Under the pieces are notes generated by a model, which saw only the letters and a list, made by a program, of their open reading frames with translations, did no database searches and was not told the DNA's origin. Shown one piece after another: positions 46,083 to 56,164 of a stretch of DNA of 64,000 nt (the first letter of the stretch is position 1; each line of letters starts with the position of its first letter). The DNA comes from Candidatus Vicinibacter proximus (GTDB lineage Bacteria; Bacteroidota; Bacteroidia; Chitinophagales; Saprospiraceae). The stretch is taken from the NCBI GenBank assembly GCA_016713905.1, contig JADJOE010000003.1, positions 1,054,001 through 1,118,000 of the forward strand, read 5' to 3'. Both the position numbers and the translations under genes were made by a program.

Positions 46083-47255
46083 TCAGGCATCCAGTTTCAC
46101 CCTTTCCCTTTTCTTGTTGGAATGGAATGCCATTTGGATAAATGGACCACGCATAAACTCTTCTGGATCAATACTCGACTGCAATATTGGACCCTTATAT
46201 TTTCCAGTTAAAAGCATCCTGGCACATTCTAGCATGGGTGCCGCAGTTGTAAGTTGAATGCCCTTTAATAGGTGAGATCCGACTTTTACTGGGTCAATAC
46301 TCATACTTTTCTCCTTTTTCCTAAGAACTCCTTTAGAATCCTTTCCCTGAACACTTGCATAAAGAACAATAAGATCATCCTCTACATGTGGTATGTGGTC
46401 TTTCATTCTTTCTAGCAAACGGTTCTCTGCTCCCTGACTTTCGCCAACAATCTGCAACTGACTTCTCACCCAGTCAAAATGCCCCGGATAACGAATGGTC
46501 TTATAATCCAGATTAGTTACCTTTTCCTTAAAGAAGTCAGGCAAGTCAGCCGCACCCCCTGAGGTGTAGTCATCTTCATAAGGTATCCCATCAATGATTA
46601 AGTGCGTTGTTCCGGACAAAGAAGGAACTCTTAATTTCTCATGATTTCTGACCACAACTGCATCCTTAACATATTCTGTTGCCACGCCAATTGGACTCCA
46701 GGTAAATCCATAATAATGAGGCCCGGTCACTACTCTTGTCAGTGCCCCAACTTTCATGGCCATATAATCTAACCTGTCAGATTGAAACTCTTCAGAAAAC
46801 TCCTTATATAACTGATGCGCCAATACGTTGATAAATCCTGGAGCAAGACCAGCCTGCAGAACAAATCCGGTTTCGGCACCTTTGGCCATTTCTAAGATTT
46901 GATTGGTTTCCGCCACATATTCCGTCAGGTTTACATAGTGGAGCTTATATTTTAATGCAAAGGCAGCCATCCTGGGAGCTTCTCCTCCCGGCAAACAATC
47001 AAGAAGGATGTCCCCAGAACTAAAAACATACTCCATTTGATCGGTAAGTAAGTCAGGATGAATATGAAATGGCTCAATTTGAACAATTGAGGATGCGCCC
47101 TCCTGAATCCATTGAGAAACTTCCTTTGCTGCCTCATAATTAATGTCTCCTATATAAATATCGGCGGCCATATCAGGTACTTCTGCAAGGATCAATCCAA
47201 CAGCTTTTCCTATCCCCCCGGCACCAGCAATAATAACTTTATGTGATCCCACCAT
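46083..47255 (-). CDS. Saccharopine dehydrogenase-family oxidoreductase
   Basis: 390 residues, cytoplasmic. The N-terminal Rossmann motif is VIIAGAGGIGKAVGLIL (8-24), with an acidic residue after the second strand (IYIGDIN). GDILLDCLPGGEAPRMAAFA and GLAPGFINVLAH follow the saccharopine reductase pattern. The family covers saccharopine dehydrogenase (lysine metabolism) and carboxynorspermidine synthase (polyamines); the exact substrate cannot be read from the sequence. A TAATTTTG box (47280-47273) lies 17 bases before the start. It is a single-gene unit divergent from ftsK. Confidence 0.85.
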   Translation of the reverse strand: MVGSHKVIIAGAGGIGKAVGLILAEVPDMAADIYIGDINYEAAKEVSQWIQEGASSIVQIEPFHIHPDLLTDQMEYVFSSGDILLDCLPGGEAPRMAAFALKYKLHYVNLTEYVAETNQILEMAKGAETGFVLQAGLAPGFINVLAHQLYKEFSEEFQSDRLDYMAMKVGALTRVVTGPHYYGFTWSPIGVATEYVKDAVVVRNHEKLRVPSLSGTTHLIIDGIPYEDDYTSGGAADLPDFFKEKVTNLDYKTIRYPGHFDWVRSQLQIVGESQGAENRLLERMKDHIPHVEDDLIVLYASVQGKDSKGVLRKKEKSMSIDPVKVGSHLLKGIQLTTAAPMLECARMLLTGKYKGPILQSSIDPEEFMRGPFIQMAFHSNKKRERVKLDA

Positions 47256-47272
47256 AATTTTTTTTTAAAACA

Positions 47273-47280
47273 CAAAATTA
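47273..47280 (-). promoter_or_regulatory. Possible TAATTTTG (-7) box
   Basis: TAATTTTG on the minus strand, 17 bases before the ATG at 47255, matches TAnnTTTG. The nearest upstream TTG is only 13 bases away, shorter than usual. Confidence 0.35.
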
Positions 47281-47511
47281 AGACCTGAAATTGCAATAGA
47301 GGCTAAAATAGCCTAATCTAATAGCATAAAGATATGTTAATAAATAAATTACATATTATACTAATTTAAATAAATATAAATATTTTCATATTATGATATT
47401 TTATAATGTGTATTTTGCACTCTTTCAAGTAAAAATAATTTATAAAAAATTATAATATTATAAAATAGTCATACATTAGCGCAGGTTTTAATACATAATC
47501 TACTATTTATC

Positions 47512-49983
47512 ATGGCAAGGTCAAAATCTGCAAAACGTTCATTTTGGGATCAATGGGTCAAGTGGCTGAAGGATGAGAGGGTCTCAAAAATCGCTGCTAT
47601 GAGCTCTTTTATGGGCGCTATCTATTTACTCATCTCTTTTATCTCTTATTTGTCCACATGGAAAGCCGATCAGGACAAAGTACTCGCATTATCCTGGCGT
47701 ATTCTATTCAAGTCCGGTTCTGAAGTTGGGAATTGGTTAGGAAGACTTGGCGCTCTATCCTCTCACTTCTTTTTTTATTATGGATTTGGTATCGCATGTT
47801 TCTTGCTTATTCCTGTAATCGTACATCTTGGTTTTAGATTCCTGAAAAGGTCAGGATGGCTTGGTCTATTGAGATACAGCACACATACTTTAATGATCAT
47901 GGCCCTGTTGTCTATGATTCTTGACTTTATCCTGCAAGATCAAGGGTTTCCATACGGTGGATCTTTCGGAAGCAGAACTAATGATTTACTCAGCAATTTT
48001 GTTGGGGAAGTTGGTCTAGGAGTGACTTTGATCTTCTCCCTGATAAGTTTCATTATATGGTTCTTTAACCCAAGTCTCCAAAAATTGCAATTTCAGACGC
48101 TTGGAGGTTCTGAATCAGATAGTTTTTTGGACTGGTCTAACGCCTTTAAATGGAATAATAATTCAAATCCTTCTGCGGATATTGCTTTAACACCCAATGA
48201 AATCTATCTAAAAAACAAAGCAGCCGCTAATCAATCTGCCGGAATTGAAGTGGACTTTGGAGATTTTGCCGAAAATGCCGGTCTGGCGGCAACCATTGGC
48301 TCCAAAGCCGATCAAATAATTAACCCCTTTGGCCCAAGCCTCGAAATAGAAACAATCGCTCCTACGGAATCCATTACTACAAAAGATCCAGAACAAAGCG
48401 AATCTCGACCATCATACCAGCCTGTCCCCGATGACGAGGACGGCTGGCATGACGAGAGCCATACGGGTCCTTATGATCCAAGAGCTGATCTAAGTACTTA
48501 TGTAATTCCGAGTTTGGATTTGCTAAATGACTATAGCGACCAAAAATTCGAAATAGATCGAAGTGAATTGGAATCTAACAAAAACCAAATCATCGCTACT
48601 CTCCTGAATTATAAAATTGAAATTCAAAAAATCAAAGCTACGATTGGACCAACCGTTACGCTTTACGAAATCGTACCTGCTCCGGGTGTCCGAATCTCAC
48701 GCATCAAAAGTCTCGAAGATGATATTGCCCTTAGCTTATCCGCTCAAGGCATAAGAATCATTGCCCCCATACCTGGAAGAGGAACCATAGGTATTGAAGT
48801 GGCAAATAAAAATAAGCAAATGGTTCCTCTCAAAGAACTCCTTAAGTCTGACCGATTTAACGATCAGAAAATGGAACTACCTATTGCTTTAGGTAAGAAT
48901 ATTTCAAACGAAGTGGTGGTTGCTGATCTGACTAAAATGCCCCATTTGCTTATCGCAGGAGCAACAGGTCAAGGAAAGTCAGTGGGCATTAACACTATTT
49001 TGATGTCCTTACTTTATAAAAAACATCCTGCTGAAGTTAAGTTGGTTCTAATTGATCCAAAGAAAGTAGAACTTCCAATTTACTCTGTTATTGAAAAACA
49101 TTTCCTCGCACAACTTCCAAACCAGGATGAAGCAATTATTACCGATACATCCAAGGTAATTTATACACTGAATTCTCTGTGTATTGAAATGGACCAGCGC
49201 TATGAATTACTGAAAATGGCAAGGGTAAGAAATCTATTGGAATACAACGACAAATTTGTAAACAGAAGACTTAATCCTCAAAAGGGACACAGATATCTGC
49301 CTTATATCGTCTTAATTATCGACGAGTTCGCAGACTTGATCATGACTGCAGGAAAGGAAGTGGAATTACCTATCGGCCGTTTGGCACAATTAGCACGTGC
49401 AGTTGGTATTCACCTTATCATTGCAACTCAACGACCATCTGTAAAAATTATTACCGGTTTGATCAAAGCCAACTTTCCGGGAAGAATAGCTTTCAAGGTT
49501 TCTTCAAATATTGACTCAAGGACCATCCTTGATTGTGGCGGTGCAGAAAGGCTAATAGGACGAGGAGACATGTTGTACAGCGTTGGCTCGGATATGATTA
49601 GACTACAATGTGCATTTGTTGATACGCCTGAAGTCGAAAGGGTAATAACGCATATTGGTAATCAAAGAAGCTACGGCGAGCCTTATTACTTGCCGGAATA
49701 CAAAGGGGATGAAGCGGATGGAGCAGAGAATTCAATCGTCGCAGATGATTTAGATGAAATGTTCGAAGAAGCTGCCAGACTAGTGGTACAAAGCCAACAT
49801 GGAAGTACCAGTATGATACAGCGTAGACTAAAACTTGGATACAATCGTGCCGGAAGAATCATGGATCAAATGGAAGCGCTTGGGATTGTGAGTTCCGGGG
49901 AAGGAAGCAAACCGCGTGAAGTACTCTTATTTAACGAAATAGAACTTGAAAACCTACTTCAAAAGTTCAAAAGAAAAACCTAG
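47512..49983 (+). CDS. ftsK: DNA translocase FtsK
   Basis: 823 residues, in the usual range for the family. The N-terminal 190 residues hold four membrane segments (for example FMGAIYLLISFISYLSTW and VGLGVTLIFSLISFIIWFF). A variable acidic linker runs to about 340. The motor follows with Walker A GATGQGKSVG near 482-491, Walker B VLIIDEFADL near 601-610, and IATQRPSVKIITG. The C-terminal winged-helix gamma domain (about 750-815, STSMIQRRLKLGYNRAGRIM) reads KOPS sites. FtsK pumps DNA at the division septum and activates XerCD. A strong terminator follows at 50036. Confidence 0.95.
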   Translation: MARSKSAKRSFWDQWVKWLKDERVSKIAAMSSFMGAIYLLISFISYLSTWKADQDKVLALSWRILFKSGSEVGNWLGRLGALSSHFFFYYGFGIACFLLIPVIVHLGFRFLKRSGWLGLLRYSTHTLMIMALLSMILDFILQDQGFPYGGSFGSRTNDLLSNFVGEVGLGVTLIFSLISFIIWFFNPSLQKLQFQTLGGSESDSFLDWSNAFKWNNNSNPSADIALTPNEIYLKNKAAANQSAGIEVDFGDFAENAGLAATIGSKADQIINPFGPSLEIETIAPTESITTKDPEQSESRPSYQPVPDDEDGWHDESHTGPYDPRADLSTYVIPSLDLLNDYSDQKFEIDRSELESNKNQIIATLLNYKIEIQKIKATIGPTVTLYEIVPAPGVRISRIKSLEDDIALSLSAQGIRIIAPIPGRGTIGIEVANKNKQMVPLKELLKSDRFNDQKMELPIALGKNISNEVVVADLTKMPHLLIAGATGQGKSVGINTILMSLLYKKHPAEVKLVLIDPKKVELPIYSVIEKHFLAQLPNQDEAIITDTSKVIYTLNSLCIEMDQRYELLKMARVRNLLEYNDKFVNRRLNPQKGHRYLPYIVLIIDEFADLIMTAGKEVELPIGRLAQLARAVGIHLIIATQRPSVKIITGLIKANFPGRIAFKVSSNIDSRTILDCGGAERLIGRGDMLYSVGSDMIRLQCAFVDTPEVERVITHIGNQRSYGEPYYLPEYKGDEADGAENSIVADDLDEMFEEAARLVVQSQHGSTSMIQRRLKLGYNRAGRIMDQMEALGIVSSGEGSKPREVLLFNEIELENLLQKFKRKT

Positions 49984-50035
49984 TCTTTTTATTTTTTTTT
50001 CGTCTTAGACCAACTGAGATTGATAGTAGATTACT

Positions 50036-50065
50036 GCCCCGGCCGACCTCCGGGGCTTTTTTTTT
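50036..50065 (+). terminator. Intrinsic terminator downstream of ftsK
   Basis: GCCCCGG (50036-50042) and CCGGGGC (50050-50056) form a perfect 7-bp GC stem with a 7-base loop, followed by nine T (50057-50065). This is the clearest terminator in the window. Confidence 0.95.
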
Positions 50066-50133
50066 GTTTAAATTCAACAAATTAAGTCCTTGATAATTGA
50101 AATCTAAATTCAAATGTCGACTTTCGCACAGTT

Positions 50134-51399
50134 ATGTTACCTCTCGCAGAAAGAATGCGTCCTCAAAGTCTGGAGGACATCCTCGGACAAGATCACTTAC
50201 TTAGCTCAGGAAAGCCTCTTAATTTAGCATTGTCAGGTGGACATCTACCTTCCATGATCTTTTGGGGTCCTCCGGGTGTGGGTAAAACCACTTTAGCACG
50301 GTTGTTAGGAAAACAATTTAATCGCAAATTTTTTACCCTAAGTGCAATCTCAGCGGGTGTCAAAGATCTGAGAGAACTGATCAATGAGGCCAAAAGCCAA
50401 AAATTCTTTAACAGCCCCTCTCCTATCTTGTTTATTGACGAAATCCATCGTTTCAATAAAGGTCAACAAGATGCTTTGCTGGCGGCCGTTGAAGATGGAA
50501 CGATTGTTTTGTTGGGTGCCACAACTGAAAATCCAACTTTCGAAGTGAATGCAGCCCTTTTGAGCAGAATGCAGGTTTATGTGCTGAAACACTTGGAAGA
50601 ACGGGATCTTGTCAAACTTATAGAACATATTGCAGATAAGGACGAACTTTTCCAAAACAAAAAAATAATAGTATTGGAAACCGATTCTTTGGTTGAATTA
50701 TCCGGTGGAGATGCCAGAAAACTATGCAACATCATGGAGATTGTTGGCAACTTACCACTATCTGAAATAAATATTACCAATGACCTTATCCGCCAACTAG
50801 TCACTCAAAACATGGCTATTTATGATAAGTCAGGAGAAATGCACTACGACCTCATTTCAGCTTTTATTAAATCAATACGAGGCAGTGATCCCCATGCAGC
50901 CTTGTATTGGCTTGCCCGGATGGTGGATGGTGGAGAAGACCCACTTTTCATTGCGAGAAGATTACTGATTCTGGCAGCAGAGGACATTGGACTGGCAAAT
51001 CCAAACGCACTCTTGATGGCCAATACTTGCAAAGATGCCATTCACTTTGTGGGGTGGCCTGAATCCAGAATAATCCTTGCAGAAACCGTTATTTACTTAG
51101 CTTGCTCTCCCAAATCCAATTCTGCATATCTTGCTATAGAAATGGCTATCAGTCTAGCCCAGTCAACAAATACCGCTCAAGTTCCTTTGCACTTACGCAA
51201 CGCTCCCACCCAAATGATGAAAAATATTGGCTACGGAAAATCTTACGAATACAGTCATCATCACCCTGGTCACTTTATCTTTCAGGAATATATGCCGGAA
51301 CAGTTGAGTAGTAAAACTATCTTTAAACCAGCTGAAAATCCCAATGAGCAAAAAATGAAAATGAGCTTGTTGGAATGGTGGGGTGAAAAATATAAATAA
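50134..51399 (+). CDS. rarA: Replication-associated recombination protein A (AAA+ ATPase)
   Basis: 421 residues, full length for RarA/MgsA. It opens with PLAERMRPQSLEDILGQDHL, the family signature. Walker A GPPGVGKTT is near 45-53, Walker B LFIDEIHRFN near 99-108, sensor GATTENPTFEVNAALLSRMQ near 125-145. The C-terminal MgsA domain includes SIRGSDPHAALYWLARMVDG and AYLAIEMAI. RarA is a tetrameric clamp-loader-like ATPase that acts at stalled replication forks. It follows the ftsK terminator and is probably a single transcript. Confidence 0.95.
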   Translation: MLPLAERMRPQSLEDILGQDHLLSSGKPLNLALSGGHLPSMIFWGPPGVGKTTLARLLGKQFNRKFFTLSAISAGVKDLRELINEAKSQKFFNSPSPILFIDEIHRFNKGQQDALLAAVEDGTIVLLGATTENPTFEVNAALLSRMQVYVLKHLEERDLVKLIEHIADKDELFQNKKIIVLETDSLVELSGGDARKLCNIMEIVGNLPLSEINITNDLIRQLVTQNMAIYDKSGEMHYDLISAFIKSIRGSDPHAALYWLARMVDGGEDPLFIARRLLILAAEDIGLANPNALLMANTCKDAIHFVGWPESRIILAETVIYLACSPKSNSAYLAIEMAISLAQSTNTAQVPLHLRNAPTQMMKNIGYGKSYEYSHHHPGHFIFQEYMPEQLSSKTIFKPAENPNEQKMKMSLLEWWGEKYK

Positions 51400-51488
51400 A
51401 GCTTGTAGTTAACCCTTTACCCAATTTTTATTTTATATTTTTATTGGAAGATCAATGATATCAACTGACTTATTCCGACAATAAAACG

Positions 51489-52010
51489 CTATTTTTCAGT
51501 AACTACATTGAAAATATCCTTGCTGAATTTTGCTTCTTCCGGCTTGATTTTACCACTTACAATCAATCTGAATTCACGACGGATTTCTGCTTCGTTGAAT
51601 AATTTCTTCTCTTCCTCTGTTTCCGGAACTATAGCCGGGATAGGTTTTGGCCTCAGAGTCCTGTCATCCAATGCCACAAAAGTAAAATAGGCCTGATTTG
51701 ATTTCCTGGGCTCAGCCACTAGTATACTTCTGGTAAAAACCTCCATAAATATTTCCATGGAAGAATTAAATGTTCTGGAAACTTTTGCCCGAATGGTTAC
51801 AATATCTCCTAGTTTTATAGGCTCATGAAAAGTCATGTGGTCTACTGAAACGGTTACAACGTGCGCACCGCAATGCCTGCTTGCGCATATTGCGGATGCT
51901 ATATCCATCCATCTCATTAAATTACCTCCCATTAAATTTCCTAGAACATTGGTGTCATTTGGTAAAACCAATTCTGTCATTTCCGTAATGGAGTCACTTA
52001 CTTTTTTCAT
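51489..52010 (-). CDS. Acyl-CoA thioesterase (hot-dog fold)
   Basis: 173 residues, one hot-dog domain. LPNDTNVLGNLMGGNLMRWM carries the Asn/Asp region used in catalysis in this family, and DIASAICASRHCGAHVVTVS with FHEPIKLGDIVTIRAKVSRT are typical of YciA/BACH-like cytosolic acyl-CoA thioesterases, which cleave acyl-CoA to free acid and CoA. The C-terminal tail is charged. The ATG overlaps the end of lipB by 4 bases (52007-52010), so the two are translationally coupled. Chain-length preference cannot be told. Confidence 0.9.
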   Translation of the reverse strand: MKKVSDSITEMTELVLPNDTNVLGNLMGGNLMRWMDIASAICASRHCGAHVVTVSVDHMTFHEPIKLGDIVTIRAKVSRTFNSSMEIFMEVFTRSILVAEPRKSNQAYFTFVALDDRTLRPKPIPAIVPETEEEKKLFNEAEIRREFRLIVSGKIKPEEAKFSKDIFNVVTEK

Positions 52011-52720
52011 TCGTATATTTTACTCTTTATTGTTTTTTCAAGCCCAAATGTATGTAGAAAATGGTTCGTAAAGATTTGTTTAATTTCTCCCATTTCAACT
52101 ACCATTCCCAATTCCCTTTGAATAGATGTAACTGTCTTATTTTCTTCTTGTATCCCACAAGGAATGATGTGGTTAAAATAATTAAGGTTCGTATTCACAT
52201 TTAAAGCCAATCCATGCAAACTAACCCATCTGCTCAAGTGTACGCCAATCGCACAGATTTTGCGTGCCCGGTCACTTTCTGGATCAAGCCAAACTCCTGT
52301 ATATTGAGGTAACCGTCCACCAATAATCCCAAATTCTGAAAGTGTCAAAATCACAGATTCTTCGAGACCTCTCACATATTTGTGTACGTCATTAAATATT
52401 CTGTCCAAATCTAAAATTGGGTAAGCCACTAATTGTCCTGGTCCGTGATAAGTAATATCTCCTCCCCGATTAATTTTATAAAAACTTGCTTGAATATCTC
52501 CTAGCTCCTCATTATTAATCTTTAAATGGCTCTCTTCTCCTGATTTACCCAAAGTATAAACATGAGGATGTTCACATAATATCAAGACATGTGGGAACAA
52601 ATGCTTACCCGATGGATTCCTTTTTTCGGAAATCAACCTGTTGTGAATCTTTGTTTGATAATCCCAGGCCTCCTGGTACCCAATTTGACCTAAATCATGA
52701 ATCTCTATCTGATTTTCCAA
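52007..52720 (-). CDS. lipB: Octanoyltransferase LipB
   Basis: 237 residues. The substrate-binding signature RGGDITYHGPGQ is at 85-96, the catalytic Cys is 188 (IIPCGI), and the Lys needed for acyl transfer is 154 (RKICAIGVHLSRW). LipB moves octanoyl from acyl-carrier protein to lipoyl domains of 2-oxoacid dehydrogenases, the first step of lipoate synthesis. LipA is not in the window. It forms a two-gene operon with the thioesterase downstream. Confidence 0.95.
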   Translation of the reverse strand: MENQIEIHDLGQIGYQEAWDYQTKIHNRLISEKRNPSGKHLFPHVLILCEHPHVYTLGKSGEESHLKINNEELGDIQASFYKINRGGDITYHGPGQLVAYPILDLDRIFNDVHKYVRGLEESVILTLSEFGIIGGRLPQYTGVWLDPESDRARKICAIGVHLSRWVSLHGLALNVNTNLNYFNHIIPCGIQEENKTVTSIQRELGMVVEMGEIKQIFTNHFLHTFGLEKTIKSKIYE

Positions 52721-52732
52721 AAGTTTATTTAC

Positions 52733-52761
52733 TTGAATCTTAAGATTTTGTCCTAACTTTG
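52733..52761 (+). promoter_or_regulatory. Housekeeping-type promoter, TTG-N18-TAACTTTG
   Basis: TTG at 52733-52735, an 18-base spacer and TAACTTTG at 52754-52761 fit the Bacteroidota consensus (TTG, 17-23 bases, TAnnTTTG). The gene at 52784 starts 22 bases later. This is the best primary-sigma promoter I see in the window. Confidence 0.6.
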
Positions 52762-52783
52762 AATATAATTAAACAGCGTTTTC

Positions 52784-54505
52784 ATGAGACAGTTTACTTT
52801 TTTCCTTTTTTTACTCCCTTTTATTTGTTCCGCTGCCAAGGCCCCGGATTTTACGATTACGGATTACAACAATAAGACCCACACACTCTATTCAGATTAT
52901 CTGAAAAAGGAAAAGGTGGTGGTGCTTAAATTATTCTTCGTTGCCTGCCCTCCCTGCAATGCCATAGCACCTTATGTACAACAAGCTTATACTCGCTGGG
53001 GTGCAGGGAATGGTCGTGTCCAGTTCATTGAGCTCAGTACTCAAAATTATGATCTGAACAACGCTGTAAAGGGATATGCGCAAAAACATGGAATTACTTT
53101 CCCAGGCGCCGGTGTTGATGGAGGGGGATTTGCAGCAGTCGCTCCATATAAATCAGGAACTTTTGGACCTTTTTATGGTACACCCACCTTTCTTGTAATA
53201 GCTCCAAATGGTGAAGTGGAATTTAATATAGACTTCGAAAGAGATGATCAGGTAAAATTAGATTCTGCTATTGCCAGAGCACTAAGAGTCTCAAGCGGAG
53301 GCACCGGAGGTGGTCCAACACGTTGCGTTGATTCCTTTGGAGTGAAAATTATCTCTCATTTACAACCTGACAAAATGATTGTCAAAGACATTTTTAATGG
53401 AAACAATCCAATATTCGAACTCGCTGACAATAAATACAACTGCGAATATTTTTTTCCAGCAATTAGGGATAATTATTATGTAACTCCTTTTAAATCACAA
53501 ACCGGAGATCCATTAGAATATGTAACCACTGCTGATATCGTTTTGATACAAAAACACATCCTTGGCATTGCACAACTAAACAATCTCCAATTATTAGTAG
53601 CAGATGTCAACAAAACTTATTCGGTTACTGCATCCGACATGGCAGAAATTAGAAAACTAATTTTAGGTATCAATTCCAGATTTAAAGCTGTAAGTGATCT
53701 TTATGGATTTGCAAATAATCCTGCCGGTAAGAATGGCATTATCTCGGATAAGGTAAAACTTAATGATCTGATTAAAGGGACCGCGAGCAATGAATTTGGC
53801 GTGGGAAAATATGGTGATGTCAATGGCGCTGCAATTAAATTTCAGGGAGAACAGCAGGAAAGGTCAATTTGCATGGAAGAATGGATCATAAAGTCTGAAA
53901 AAACATCCAACGGTTATTTATACCACATTATCCCTAACACAAACGCAAGCGTTGTTGGATTCCAATTCAGTCTTGCATGTGACATATCATCCATAACGGA
54001 TGTAATACTTAACCAAAGTCTATCCAATTTCAACAACAACAACTATAAACTTAATGGGCAACGAAATGAATTCATTTGTCTTTGGAGTAGTCCAGACGGA
54101 TTAGGTGTCAAGTTCGATCTGAATGATCCATTGATCACATTCTCTTCATCGCAAAATCTAAATTTTAAACAAGGCAAAGTACCTAATGAAATTGTTTTAG
54201 AGAACGATATTTGTGGAATCTTTTTTAACCACATTTATAATTCAGAACCTGGTGCTCCTAGATTTAGAGTCAATCAAACAGCTACGCAATATGAAATTGA
54301 CGTCGAAGCCTCTTCCGGAATTGTTGCATTAAAGTTTTTTGATCAATCTGGAATTCATGTTTCTGATGCAAAAATTAAAATGGAAAAAATTAATGAACAA
54401 AATATTAAGGCAAATATTTCCAAATTAAATCCCGGGCTTTATTTTGTGCAGGGACAACTAGCAGATGGTTCCATAAAAACAGAAAGATTTTTCAAAATTG
54501 ATTAG
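52784..54505 (+). CDS. Secreted redoxin with dockerin-like region and T9SS tail
   Basis: 573 residues. Signal peptide to about 18, then a thioredoxin-like AhpC/TlpA domain (APDFTITDYNNKTHTLYSDY) with redox pair C55-P-P-C58 (FFVACPPCNA) and the cis-Pro strand FYGTPTFLVI. Next comes a dockerin-like pair of helices (TTADIVLIQKHILGIAQLNN, TASDMAEIRKLILGI) that could bind calcium, a large beta region, and a type A T9SS sorting domain (VALKFFDQSGIHVSDAKIKM ... LNPGLYFVQGQLADGSIKTE). It is therefore a cell-surface or released protein. The electron partner and substrate are unknown. Confidence 0.85.
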   Translation: MRQFTFFLFLLPFICSAAKAPDFTITDYNNKTHTLYSDYLKKEKVVVLKLFFVACPPCNAIAPYVQQAYTRWGAGNGRVQFIELSTQNYDLNNAVKGYAQKHGITFPGAGVDGGGFAAVAPYKSGTFGPFYGTPTFLVIAPNGEVEFNIDFERDDQVKLDSAIARALRVSSGGTGGGPTRCVDSFGVKIISHLQPDKMIVKDIFNGNNPIFELADNKYNCEYFFPAIRDNYYVTPFKSQTGDPLEYVTTADIVLIQKHILGIAQLNNLQLLVADVNKTYSVTASDMAEIRKLILGINSRFKAVSDLYGFANNPAGKNGIISDKVKLNDLIKGTASNEFGVGKYGDVNGAAIKFQGEQQERSICMEEWIIKSEKTSNGYLYHIIPNTNASVVGFQFSLACDISSITDVILNQSLSNFNNNNYKLNGQRNEFICLWSSPDGLGVKFDLNDPLITFSSSQNLNFKQGKVPNEIVLENDICGIFFNHIYNSEPGAPRFRVNQTATQYEIDVEASSGIVALKFFDQSGIHVSDAKIKMEKINEQNIKANISKLNPGLYFVQGQLADGSIKTERFFKID

Positions 54506-54553
54506 ATTTTGGGCAGAAATATTTTAAATTATTTTTTTGCCTTTTATACTTGG

Positions 54554-56164
54554 CTAATTTATTTCATCTACTTGTTCGAGTTTCAATAAATTTATTGGAT
54601 TTCCTTTAAGTTGCCTTAAATTTCTCTGTCCAAATAATGCTGTTTGATCATACAGCAGAAAAACTACCGGCGCTTCTTCAATTAAAATGCGATCCATTTC
54701 TTGATACAGGTTTATTCTTCTATTCATATCAATCTCCTTTACAGCAGCTTCATACAGCTTATCAAATTCAGCATTTTTAAATCTGGTATAATTTGGTGGT
54801 GCGCCATTTTTACTATAAAATACAGTCATAAAACTTTCTTCATCCGGATAATCTGCTATCCAGCTGGCTCTGAAAAATCCAATACTTCCATTTCGCATTT
54901 TCTCCCGCAATGTACCTGTCTCCATTAATTCTATTCTCAATTCAATGCCGACTTCCTGCCACTGGCGCGCAATAAATGTCACCAGATCTAAATAATCCTT
55001 ATTGGTATATATAACTATTTCTTTTTCTAATTTAGGCTTGTTAAAATAACCTGAGACTTGAAGCAATTCTTTTGCCTTTTCTACATTAAGTGAATATCCC
55101 CTTACAGTTTGAGGATCATAAGCCATTAAACCTTTCGGAATAAATCCTGCATGTGCAGCGGTACCAATACCATATCTATAAGTCTTTGCCATCAAATCTT
55201 TGTCTAATGCTAAATTCAATGCTTGTCTGACCCTTTTATCTCTTATGGCATGTTCCTGTGGAAATGCCTCCAGATTTATTCCAAGATACTCTGTATTTAA
55301 ATAATCTGATTTTAGAAAAATAAATTGATCCTTTAATTCAGGCCGTAAATTTCCTTCCACCGTTATTAACTGAGAAGCAAAGGAGGATTGGATCCCTGAA
55401 AAAAAATCAATTTCTCTTTTAATAAATTCAAGATACGCCGTATTTCTATCTTCAATAAAACTTACCCGCACTCCTTCAAGAAGAGGTAAATTCTTTTTAA
55501 AATATTCCGGATTTCTAATTAAAAAGATTCCTTGTCGGTCTATCCATTTATTTAACTTAAATGGACCCGTCCCTACCGGCATTTCATTAAATTTTTTTTG
55601 ATAAAAATCTACAGCCTCATGAGGAACAATACTACAATATTGCATGGTGAGCAAACTCAAAAAAGGAGAAAATGGCTTTTTCAAATTTACCTCTATTGTA
55701 GAATCATCCACTATGTTGAAGGGCTTGATGGAATCAAGTTTATCGATAAAAATCCATCTTCCTGGCGCACTCAGAGCTGGATCTAACAACCTCTTAAAAC
55801 TAAACTCTACATCCGAACTATTCAATTTTCGTGTACTATCTACTCCAAAACAAATATTCTTATGAAAAAAAATATCATTCCTTAAGTGAAAAATATATTT
55901 CATGCCATCATCACTCACGTCCCAATTTTTTGCGATTTCAGGAACCAACCTCATGGAGTCATCCAAATCGAGTAATTGATTATAAATATGGTCGATCAAC
56001 CAAATGTTATTTTGACTTTTGGCAAAGGCAGGATCTAAGGAAGTAACTGGATTGGGTTGATTGTAATGAAAAACCCTGTTTTTTTTTGGCAGGTTTTCGG
56101 GTCTACAATTTAATAAAAACGAAATTGCAGCAAAAAAGCAAAACTTAGAAAGCCTCGAATTCAT
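54554..56164 (-). CDS. Oligopeptide-type ABC transporter binding lipoprotein
   Basis: 536 residues, matching SBP family 5 (OppA/DppA). The signal peptide ends in a lipobox SFLLNC with Cys20, so it is lipid-anchored. VTSLDPAFAKSQNNIWLIDH, AKNWDVSDDGMKYIFHLRND and RDKRVRQALNLALDKDLMAK are hallmark segments. It delivers peptides or similar solutes to an inner-membrane permease, which is not in this window. It overlaps the NAD(P)H reductase gene at its 5' end by 20 bases, suggesting coupling. Confidence 0.9.
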   Translation of the reverse strand: MNSRLSKFCFFAAISFLLNCRPENLPKKNRVFHYNQPNPVTSLDPAFAKSQNNIWLIDHIYNQLLDLDDSMRLVPEIAKNWDVSDDGMKYIFHLRNDIFFHKNICFGVDSTRKLNSSDVEFSFKRLLDPALSAPGRWIFIDKLDSIKPFNIVDDSTIEVNLKKPFSPFLSLLTMQYCSIVPHEAVDFYQKKFNEMPVGTGPFKLNKWIDRQGIFLIRNPEYFKKNLPLLEGVRVSFIEDRNTAYLEFIKREIDFFSGIQSSFASQLITVEGNLRPELKDQFIFLKSDYLNTEYLGINLEAFPQEHAIRDKRVRQALNLALDKDLMAKTYRYGIGTAAHAGFIPKGLMAYDPQTVRGYSLNVEKAKELLQVSGYFNKPKLEKEIVIYTNKDYLDLVTFIARQWQEVGIELRIELMETGTLREKMRNGSIGFFRASWIADYPDEESFMTVFYSKNGAPPNYTRFKNAEFDKLYEAAVKEIDMNRRINLYQEMDRILIEEAPVVFLLYDQTALFGQRNLRQLKGNPINLLKLEQVDEIN

